From Pseudomonas fluorescens (GTDB lineage Bacteria > Pseudomonadota > Gammaproteobacteria > Pseudomonadales > Pseudomonadaceae): a stretch of DNA of 35,400 bases. Below are positions 29,646-35,400 of this stretch, piece after piece; position 1 is the first letter of the stretch, and every line of letters begins with the position of its first letter. The DNA lies in NCBI RefSeq assembly GCF_000967965.1, contig NZ_LACC01000052.1:1-35400 (forward strand), written 5' to 3'. A program made the translations under genes and the position numbers. Below the pieces are notes generated by a model that did not search any database, was not told where the DNA came from, and worked only from the letters and a program-made list of their open reading frames with translations.

Positions 29646-30824
29646 CTACTTGGAAAGAAACCGCATCCCTTCTTCCAACCCGCGAAGGGTCAACGGATAC
29701 ATCTGGTCCTCAATCAAATCCCGCACGATATTGGTCGACGAGGTATAGCCCCAGGTGTCCTTCGGATACGGGTTGATCCAGATGAGCTTCTTGTACTTCT
29801 CCTTGAACCGCTGCATCCACACGTAACCGGCTTCTTCGTTCCAGTGCTCGACGCTGCCGCCCGCCTGGGTGATTTCATAGGGCGCCATGGCGGCGTCACC
29901 GATGAAGATCACTTTGTAGTCGGCGCCGTACTTGTGCAGCAGGTCCATGGTCGAGGTGCGCTCGGAGGTGCGGCGCATGTTGTTCTTCCACACCGATTCA
30001 TAAATGAAGTTGTGGAAGTAGAAGTACTCCAGATGCTTGAACTCGGTCTTGCAGGCCGAGAACAACTCCTCGCAAATCTTCACATGTGCGTCCATCGAGC
30101 CGCCGATGTCGAACAGCAGCAACAGCTTGACGGTGTTGCGTCGTTCCGGCCGCATCTGGATGTTCAGCAGGCCAGCATCCTTGGCGGTGTGGTCGATGGT
30201 GCCATCGATGTCCAGTTCTTCCGCCGCACCCTGCCGGGCAAACTTGCGCAAGCGCCGCAGGGCGACCTTGATGTTGCGCGTACCCAGTTCGACCGAGTCG
30301 TCGAGGTTCTTGTATTCGCGTTGGTCCCAGACCTTGGCCGCCTTGCCCTGGCGCTTGCCGGCATCGCCGACCCGAATGCCTTCCGGGTTGAAGCCACCGG
30401 AGCCGAACGGGCTGGTGCCACCGGTGCCGATCCACTTGTTGCCACCGGCGTGGCGTTCCTTCTGTTCTTCGAGGCGTTTCTTGAACTCTTCGATCAGCTT
30501 GTCCAGGCCACCCAGGGACTGGATCGCCGCCCGTTCTTCATCGGTCAGCGAGCGCTCGAATTCCTTGCGCAGCCAGTCTTCCGGAATCAGCGCCTGCAGG
30601 TGGTCGTCGAGTTTTTCCAGGCCATTGAAGTAGGCACCGAACGCACGGTCGAACTTGTCGAAATGCTTTTCGTCCTTCACCAGGATCGTCCGGGACAGGT
30701 AATAGAACTCGTCCATGTCGGCGAAGGTCACGCGCTGTTTCAGCGCGTTGATCAGGTCCAGCAGCTCACGCACCGAGACCGGCACCTTGGCTGCGCGCAT
30801 TTCATTGAACAGGTTGAGCAGCAT
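29646..30824 (-). CDS. vWA domain protein, CoxE-like, partner of MoxR
   Basis: 392 residues. An N-terminal helical part precedes a basic, glycine-rich linker (about 125-165). A von Willebrand A domain begins near residue 230 with VKLLLLFDIGGSMDAHVKIC; canonical MIDAS is DxSxS, and here Asp239-Ile-Gly241-Gly-Ser243 replaces the first Ser by Gly. Downstream, DYKVIFIGDAAMAPYEI holds a second conserved Asp. The gene follows moxR by 12 bases, the classic MoxR-vWA pair that assembles or activates protein complexes. Specific client unknown. Confidence 0.87.
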   Translation of the reverse strand: MLLNLFNEMRAAKVPVSVRELLDLINALKQRVTFADMDEFYYLSRTILVKDEKHFDKFDRAFGAYFNGLEKLDDHLQALIPEDWLRKEFERSLTDEERAAIQSLGGLDKLIEEFKKRLEEQKERHAGGNKWIGTGGTSPFGSGGFNPEGIRVGDAGKRQGKAAKVWDQREYKNLDDSVELGTRNIKVALRRLRKFARQGAAEELDIDGTIDHTAKDAGLLNIQMRPERRNTVKLLLLFDIGGSMDAHVKICEELFSACKTEFKHLEYFYFHNFIYESVWKNNMRRTSERTSTMDLLHKYGADYKVIFIGDAAMAPYEITQAGGSVEHWNEEAGYVWMQRFKEKYKKLIWINPYPKDTWGYTSSTNIVRDLIEDQMYPLTLRGLEEGMRFLSK

Positions 30825-30836
30825 GGCATCAGCCTC

Positions 30837-31682
30837 TTAGCGGGTGCCGCGACGGCTCATGAACGCCAGACGCTCCAGCAGTTGCACGTCCTGTTCGTTC
30901 TTCACCAAAGCGCCGGCCAGCGGCGGGATGGCTTTGGTCGGATCGCGTTCACGCAGCACCGCTTCGCCGATGTTGTCGGCCATCAGCAGCTTCAGCCAGT
31001 CCACCAGCTCGGAGGTCGAAGGCTTCTTCTTCAGGCCCGGCACCTTGCGCACGTCGAAGAACACGTCCAGCGCTTCGCTGACCAGGTCTTTCTTGATGTC
31101 CGGGTAATGCACGTCGACGATCCGCTGCATCGTGACACGGTCCGGGAAGGCGATGTAGTGGAAGAAGCAGCGGCGCAGGAACGCGTCCGGCAGCTCTTTC
31201 TCGTTGTTGGAGGTAATGATGATGATCGGGCGCTTCTTGGCCTTGATGGTCTCGTCGATTTCGTAAACGTAGAACTCCATTTTGTCGAGTTCTTGCAGCA
31301 GGTCGTTGGGGAATTCGATGTCGGCCTTGTCGATTTCGTCGATCAGCAGGATGACCCGTTCTTCGGACTCGAAAGCTTCCCAGAGCTTGCCCTTTTTCAG
31401 GTAGTTGCGAACGTCGTGAACCTTTTCCGTGCCCAGTTGCGAGTCGCGCAGGCGGCTGACCGCGTCGTACTCGTACAGGCCTTGATGGGCCTTGGTGGTG
31501 GACTTGATGTGCCAGGTGATCAGCTTGGCGCCAAAGGATTCGGCCAGTTGCTCGGCGAGCATGGTCTTGCCGGTGCCCGGTTCGCCCTTGACCAGCAACG
31601 GCCGCTCCAGAGTGATGGCGGCGTTGACCGCCAGCTTCAGGTCATCGGTGGCGACGTAGGCCTGGGTGCCTTCGAACTTCAT
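30837..31682 (-). CDS. MoxR-family AAA+ ATPase
   Basis: 281 residues. Walker A is GEPGTGKT (33-40), Walker B is ILLIDEID (111-118), sensor 1 lies in IIIITSNNEKELPDAFLRRC with its arginine finger region, and sensor 2 lies in the C-terminal helices. Overall length is that of MoxR proteins. It is the first gene of the pair with the vWA protein; the two usually act as a chaperone complex. The ATG at 31682 follows a purine-rich leader. No methanol dehydrogenase or other typical client genes are nearby. Confidence 0.9.
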   Translation of the reverse strand: MKFEGTQAYVATDDLKLAVNAAITLERPLLVKGEPGTGKTMLAEQLAESFGAKLITWHIKSTTKAHQGLYEYDAVSRLRDSQLGTEKVHDVRNYLKKGKLWEAFESEERVILLIDEIDKADIEFPNDLLQELDKMEFYVYEIDETIKAKKRPIIIITSNNEKELPDAFLRRCFFHYIAFPDRVTMQRIVDVHYPDIKKDLVSEALDVFFDVRKVPGLKKKPSTSELVDWLKLLMADNIGEAVLRERDPTKAIPPLAGALVKNEQDVQLLERLAFMSRRGTR

Positions 31683-31857
31683 CTGCTAATCCTCGAACGG
31701 TAACGCCGACCTGAACGAGGCAGGGCGGGGGCGCAATAAAATGGTCAGCCCCGACTATAACGCGGTGCCCGGTCGACTGTGAACGCAGACGGCTTATTCA
31801 GTCTCTGAATGGGGCGTCACATCTTGACCCAGTCTCGGTAACAGGCCAGCATAGAGA

Positions 31858-31876
31858 TATCGCCATTTTGGCGATA
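31858..31876. promoter_or_regulatory. 19-nt palindrome at the start of the DUF4160/DUF2442 module
   Basis: TATCGCCATTTTGGCGATA: 8-bp arms around a TTT centre. It ends 2 bases before the ATG at 31879 and occupies the place of a ribosome binding site, none of which is visible. It is a good operator candidate for the HTH protein encoded next, or a translation-blocking hairpin. Confidence 0.55.
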
Positions 31877-31878
31877 GC

Positions 31879-32118
31879 ATGCCGGGCATGTCTACAAAAT
31901 ACCGATTTCGAGATACATACCGCATTCAGTTGCGCGAAAAGGATCATCCACCGCCGCACGTTCATCTGACGGGTGGCGGGCTGGATGTCATGTTGAGCCT
32001 GGAAACTGTCGAAGTGATGGTGGGCAAGGCACCGCCGCTGATTCTCAGGGAAGCTCTGGAGTGGGTCAGAGCCAACCAGACTCAATTGCTGGAGGATTGG
32101 AAACGATGCTACCCATGA
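31879..32118 (+). CDS. DUF4160 domain protein, putative toxin-like partner
   Basis: 79 residues. The DUF4160 features are visible: YRFRDTYRIQLREKDHPPPH, then HVHLTGGGLDVMLSLETVEV with the HPPPHVH pattern, and a C-terminal ALEWVRANQTQLLEDW helix. The ATG at 31888 (MSTKYRF) is an alternative start; neither has a ribosome binding site. Pairs of DUF4160 with DUF2442 are a recurring accessory module that resembles toxin-antitoxin systems; activity is not shown here. Its stop overlaps the next gene (32106 start) by 13 bases, so they form one operon. Confidence 0.72.
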   Translation: MPGMSTKYRFRDTYRIQLREKDHPPPHVHLTGGGLDVMLSLETVEVMVGKAPPLILREALEWVRANQTQLLEDWKRCYP

Positions 32119-32606
32119 AACGACCACGGCTATCGGCAGTGCAAGCGTTGTCGGATTATCGTTTGGCGCTGACATTTATCGATGGCCAGCAACTGCTGCT
32201 CGATTTGAGCCGCGACCTGCATGCCTATCCAGGCCTGCAACCTTTACAGGGAGTCGCTTTTGAATATGCAGCGTTGGGTGACGATGGCTGGAGTGTCGAA
32301 TGGCCTGAACTCGATATCCAGATTGGTGCAGACACTCTCTACCTGGATGCCTTGGCGCAAAATGCAGCCGACGAGAACACCCGAATCTTTATCGATTGGC
32401 GTGCTCGCACCGGGTTATCGCTTAATCAGGCGGCTGAAGCGCTGGGGGTCAGTACCCGTAGCATCACCCGATACAGCAGTGGTCGCGAAGCGGTGCCGCG
32501 ATCGTTAGCCTTGGCCTGCCTGGGTTGGGATTTCCTGCAGCAGCAATCGAATTCATCCCGAGCGGCAGAAGACACTGGCCGGTACATCGTCACGCGCAAA
32601 AACTAG
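32106..32606 (+). CDS. DUF2442 domain protein with C-terminal helix-turn-helix, putative antitoxin-like partner
   Basis: 166 residues. The N-terminal ~90 residues are DUF2442 (LALTFIDGQQLLLDLSRDL, then VEWPELDIQIGADTLYLDAL). Residues about 100-142 read RTGLSLNQAAEALGVSTRSI then TRYSSGREAVPRSLAL, a Xre/Cro-type helix-turn-helix. Such a fusion fits an antitoxin and autoregulator. GGAGGA lies 9 bases before the ATG at 32106; ATG at 32115 is a less well placed alternative. The stop TAG overlaps the stop of a broken gene on the other strand (CTAG at 32603-32606). Confidence 0.75.
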   Translation: MLPMKRPRLSAVQALSDYRLALTFIDGQQLLLDLSRDLHAYPGLQPLQGVAFEYAALGDDGWSVEWPELDIQIGADTLYLDALAQNAADENTRIFIDWRARTGLSLNQAAEALGVSTRSITRYSSGREAVPRSLALACLGWDFLQQQSNSSRAAEDTGRYIVTRKN

Positions 32607-33023
32607 CCTGCATCCGGCTTGGGCCGTTCACACCGTGCAGTGAATGCCGGTATGAATCCATTGCGTAAAATCTGCAAAAAAGCCTGGAATGCGCTGACAT
32701 CTTGCTGATGCACGTTACCCTTGAGTTCGACCCGTGTCGCAAACTGGTTTTTGCCCTGGTTTTTCAAGACGGTCTCGGTACTGCCGACGAGGGCTTCCCA
32801 AATCGAGCGGAACAGTCCTTTGTCCTTGTTTTCCACATCCTGCTGCCAGTTGAACACATCGACATCGCGCAGTAGTGGCTTGATATAGCCAGTCAGTCGC
32901 CCATGTTCGCCAACCGCTCATTGAGGTAGTCGCGCACCAGACAGGGCAATGCGATGTGGAGCGTTATCAGCAGCACAATCAGGCCGATGAGGGGCCGCAG
33001 GGGCCAACTGTATCGACGTTTCA
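32603..33023 (-). pseudogene. DUF748-like gene broken by an internal deletion
   Basis: From ATG 33023 the minus strand encodes MKRRYSWPLRPLIGLIVLLI then TLHIALPCLVRDYLNERLAN and MGD, a membrane anchor typical of DUF748 proteins, then TGA. Shifted by one frame, the sequence resumes as LTGYIKPLLRDVDVFNWQQD and continues through FQAFLQILRNGFIPAFTARC to a TAG at 32603. I recall full homologues of about 350 residues with this start and this end; here about 210 central codons are gone and the junction is out of frame. A start inside the remnant at 32857 is in frame but would make only the C-terminal tail. Length estimate is from memory. Confidence 0.7.
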
Positions 33024-33154
33024 TGGTGGAAAATTTCTGACGATCCAAAGCCATTGACTGCACTGACAAGCGGACGTTCGACCTGACTGGACGCCTGCGG
33101 GCAAGAGGGCTTACCTTGATGCCCTATTTCAATGCTGTCGTTAAGGACCCAGCC

Positions 33155-34129
33155 ATGAGCCGCATTTTCGCTGACAACGCCCACTCCATCGGCAATACGC
33201 CGCTGGTGCAGATCAATCGCATTGCGCCGCGTGGTGTGACCATCCTGGCCAAGATCGAAGGGCGCAACCCCGGTTACTCGGTCAAGTGCCGGATCGGTGC
33301 GAACATGATCTGGGATGCCGAGAGCAGTGGCAAACTCAAGCCGGGCATGACCATCGTGGAACCCACCTCCGGCAATACCGGCATCGGCCTGGCCTTCGTG
33401 GCCGCCGCCCGTGGCTACAAACTGATGCTGACCATGCCGGCGTCCATGAGTATCGAACGCCGCAAGGTGCTCAAGGCACTGGGCGCCGAACTGGTGTTGA
33501 CCGAGCCGGCCAAAGGCATGAAGGGCGCGATCGAGAAAGCCGGTGAAATCGTTGCCGGCGACCCGTCGAAGTACTTCATGCCGGCGCAATTCGACAACCC
33601 GGCCAACCCGGCCATCCACGAAAAAACCACCGGCCCCGAAATCTGGAACGATACCGACGGCGCGGTCGACGTGCTGGTGGCAGGCGTCGGAACCGGTGGA
33701 ACCATCACCGGGGTTTCACGGTATATCAAGAATACCCAGGGCAAGCCGATACTCTCAGTAGCGGTGGAGCCGGCGGTGTCGCCGGTGATCACCCAGGCCC
33801 TGGCCGGTGAGGAGATCAAGCCAAGCCCGCATAAAATCCAGGGCATCGGTGCCGGTTTTGTGCCGAATAACCTCGATTTGTCGATCGTCGATCGGGTGGA
33901 GTTGGTCAGTGACGAAGAGTCCAAGGCCATGGCCTTGCGCTTGATGCAGGAAGAAGGAATCTTGTGCGGGATTTCCTGCGGCGCCGCCATGGCAGTGGCT
34001 GTTCGGCTGGCCGAGACCCCGGAAATGCAGGGCAAGACCATCGTCGTGATCCTGCCGGATTCCGGTGAACGTTACCTGTCGAGCATGCTGTTCAGTGATC
34101 TGTTTACCGAACAGGAGAATCAGCAGTAA
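33155..34129 (+). CDS. cysK: Cysteine synthase A (O-acetylserine sulfhydrylase)
   Basis: 324 residues, the length of E. coli CysK. It condenses O-acetyl-L-serine with sulfide to L-cysteine, using PLP. Lys44 in GYSVKCRIGANMI is the PLP Schiff-base lysine; PTSGNTGIG (about 70-78) binds the substrate carboxylate, GVGTGGTITG (177-186) holds the PLP phosphate. The C-terminal GILCGISCGAAM and ILPDSGERYLSSMLF complete the family pattern. AAGGA lies 8 bases before the ATG at 33155, so the upstream in-frame start at 33116 is rejected. No cysE or sulfur regulator is adjacent. Confidence 0.93.
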   Translation: MSRIFADNAHSIGNTPLVQINRIAPRGVTILAKIEGRNPGYSVKCRIGANMIWDAESSGKLKPGMTIVEPTSGNTGIGLAFVAAARGYKLMLTMPASMSIERRKVLKALGAELVLTEPAKGMKGAIEKAGEIVAGDPSKYFMPAQFDNPANPAIHEKTTGPEIWNDTDGAVDVLVAGVGTGGTITGVSRYIKNTQGKPILSVAVEPAVSPVITQALAGEEIKPSPHKIQGIGAGFVPNNLDLSIVDRVELVSDEESKAMALRLMQEEGILCGISCGAAMAVAVRLAETPEMQGKTIVVILPDSGERYLSSMLFSDLFTEQENQQ

Positions 34130-34394
34130 GCACTAAACATTGGTGGATCGCGGCTGACGATGATGGCTGAGGCGTTATCGCTGGTTGCGATCTATTGATC
34201 TGGTCCGGTTGATGATGGATTTGCATCAGCCAGCGTTCAGGCGTCTTATGTTAAGAAATGTTTTGTTGCACATTCATTAACAATGAATGTTGAAAAGTGC
34301 AGGTTTTTCACCGGGTCGGTAGTGTTTATCATGCTGGCAGCCAAGTCGGGCAATGGACGTGGCGCAGCGTCGTTTATCTTCAAAGGAGTTGTTG
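34130..34394. other. Intergenic region upstream of lpxO
   Basis: 265 bases between cysK and lpxO. I see no gene. It holds a 9-bp palindrome (34270-34290) and the octamer TTTTTCAC (34304-34311). No clear cysK terminator is visible. Confidence 0.5.
34270..34290. promoter_or_regulatory. Palindrome upstream of lpxO
   Basis: Perfect 9-bp arms ACATTCATT and AATGAATGT with the centre AAC, 105 bases before the ATG. Symmetry and AT content suit a dimeric regulator site. The cognate regulator is not identified. Confidence 0.5.
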
Positions 34395-35333
34395 ATGACC
34401 TTATCGTTTGCCGCGAAGGCCTCGTTGTTGCTGCTGTTTCTCGGCAGCACCCTCTATGTGCATTTACGCGGTAAGGCGCGCTTGCCGGTTTTGCGCCAGT
34501 TCGTGAACCATTCGGCACTGTTCGCCCCCTATAACGCCTTGATGTACCTGTTTTCCAGTGTGCCCTCGAAACCGTATCTGGATCGCAGCAAGTTCCCGGA
34601 ACTGGATGTGCTCAAGGACAACTGGGAGGTGATTCGCGACGAGGCGATGCACTTGTTCGACGAGGGGTATATCCGCGCGGCGGCAAAGAACAACGACGCC
34701 GGTTTCGGCTCATTCTTCAAGAAGGGCTGGAAGCGTTTCTATCTCAAGTGGTATGACGAACCGCTGCCTTCCGCCGAAGCCCTGTGCCCGAAAACCGTGG
34801 AACTGGTCAGTAGCATTCCCAACGTCAAAGGTGCCATGTTCGCGCTGCTGCCGGGTGGCAGCCACCTCAACCCGCATCGTGATCCGTTTGGCGGCTCCCT
34901 GCGTTATCACTTGGGCCTGTCCACCCCCAATTCCGATGATTGCCGCATCTTTGTCGACGGTCAGGTTTACGCCTGGCGCGATGGTGAAGACGTGATGTTC
35001 GACGAGACCTACGTGCACTGGGTCAAGAATGAAACGGAAAAGACTCGCGTCATCCTGTTCTGCGACATCGAACGTCCGCTGAGCAATCGCTTAATGACCC
35101 GCATCAACCGCAGCATCAGCGCCTGGCTGGGTCGCGCCACCGCCCCTCAGAACCTGGACGACGAACGTGTGGGCGGGATCAACCGGGCCTACGCCTGGAG
35201 CAAGAACTCCAGCGATAAATTCAGTGGCGTGGTCAAGCAATGGAAGCGGCGTAATCCCAAGGCCTACCGTGTACTGCGCCCGGTACTGGCGGTGATGGTG
35301 CTGACGTTGTTGGGGTATTGGTTGTTTGGCTGA
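34395..35333 (+). CDS. lpxO: Lipid A hydroxylase LpxO (Fe/2-oxoglutarate dioxygenase)
   Basis: 312 residues. An N-terminal signal-anchor-like helix precedes the aspartyl/asparaginyl beta-hydroxylase-type domain. The iron site is HRD (His161-Arg-Asp163) in LNPHRDPFGGSLRYHLGLST with the second His208 in ETYVHWVKN; Arg218 probably binds 2-oxoglutarate. LpxO hydroxylates an acyl chain of lipid A at C2. A C-terminal hydrophobic helix (VLAVMVLTLLGYWLFG) suggests membrane attachment. AAAGGAG lies 6 bases before the ATG at 34395. It is monocistronic and ends with a strong terminator. Together with EptA this gives two lipid A modifiers in one window. Confidence 0.88.
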   Translation: MTLSFAAKASLLLLFLGSTLYVHLRGKARLPVLRQFVNHSALFAPYNALMYLFSSVPSKPYLDRSKFPELDVLKDNWEVIRDEAMHLFDEGYIRAAAKNNDAGFGSFFKKGWKRFYLKWYDEPLPSAEALCPKTVELVSSIPNVKGAMFALLPGGSHLNPHRDPFGGSLRYHLGLSTPNSDDCRIFVDGQVYAWRDGEDVMFDETYVHWVKNETEKTRVILFCDIERPLSNRLMTRINRSISAWLGRATAPQNLDDERVGGINRAYAWSKNSSDKFSGVVKQWKRRNPKAYRVLRPVLAVMVLTLLGYWLFG

Positions 35334-35351
35334 AGCCGGATACAGAACAGC

Positions 35352-35379
35352 AAAACCGCTCGTTGTGAGCGGTTTTTTT
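35352..35379 (+). terminator. Rho-independent terminator of lpxO
   Basis: 10-bp stem AAAACCGCTC / GAGCGGTTTT with loop GTTGT, followed by a run of T. It begins 18 bases after the lpxO stop codon. Confidence 0.92.
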
Positions 35380-35400
35380 ATTTGTGCGCCAGGCATGGCG

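Noticed and set aside
29844..31703. Plus-strand open frame of about 619 codons
   Set aside because: It is antisense to the moxR-vWA operon, whose products have full family motifs. It is explained by high G+C codon structure and has no domain or ribosome binding site.

Overview
The window reads as chromosomal DNA of a fluorescent-group Pseudomonas. Three things point there: high G+C protein-coding DNA in short operons, repeated REP palindromes with the core GTGGGAGCGAGC in the intergenic gaps, and a set of Pseudomonas-type genes (rnd-ycgL, ycgN, yajD, oligopeptidase B, pxpABC, moxR/vWA, cysK, lpxO). No rRNA, tRNA, CRISPR array, transposase, integrase or phage gene was seen. Most of the window looks like core or shell genome; the accessory or decaying parts are about 24.2-24.7 kb and 31.8-33.0 kb.

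Layout. 0.1-5.0 kb: a one-repeat YegP-like protein, a LysR regulator, a CHMI/HpaF-like tautomerase, then on the minus strand a CynX-like MFS carrier, an EamA/DMT exporter and a second LysR regulator. 5.0-6.9 kb: a long leader with two tandem hairpins and a gamma-glutamylpolyamine synthetase-type glutamine synthetase. 7.0-9.4 kb: an EptA lipid A phosphoethanolamine transferase with a candidate ColR box, and a SAM methyltransferase. 9.5-12.0 kb: RNase D with coupled YcgL, then a D-2-hydroxyacid dehydrogenase. 12.1-18.0 kb: nitroreductase, YcgN, a secreted M1/M61-like protein whose zinc motif is lost, a DUF2892-like membrane protein, a SpoU methylase, YajD HNH protein, a spermidine-synthase-like protein, a small proline-rich secreted protein and a lone cyclic-nucleotide-binding domain, with REPINs between them. 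18.0-22.1 kb: oligopeptidase B, and a plus-strand operon of two membrane proteins flanking a class II amidotransferase.

22.1-24.7 kb: an IutA/ChtA-like TonB receptor behind a Fur-type promoter, with a twice-frameshifted small gene in its leader. 24.7-29.5 kb: a LysR regulator divergent from an MFS-pxpA-pxpB-pxpC operon for 5-oxoproline (pyroglutamate) use; an 8-bp inverted repeat in the divergent gap is a good operator candidate. 29.6-31.7 kb: a moxR-vWA operon. 31.9-33.0 kb: a DUF4160/DUF2442-HTH pair resembling a toxin-antitoxin module, with a 19-nt palindrome where its ribosome binding site should be, abutting a DUF748-type gene wrecked by an internal deletion. 33.1-35.3 kb: cysK and an LpxO lipid A hydroxylase ending in a strong terminator.

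Functional themes: envelope lipid A remodelling (EptA, LpxO), nitrogen and sulfur metabolism (glutamine synthetase-like, Pxp, CysK), RNA metabolism (RNase D, SpoU methylase) and iron uptake. I did not find a clear large novel system. The most interesting items are the degenerate secreted metallopeptidase, the DUF4160/DUF2442 module with its palindrome, the two broken genes, and several unassigned regulatory palindromes.
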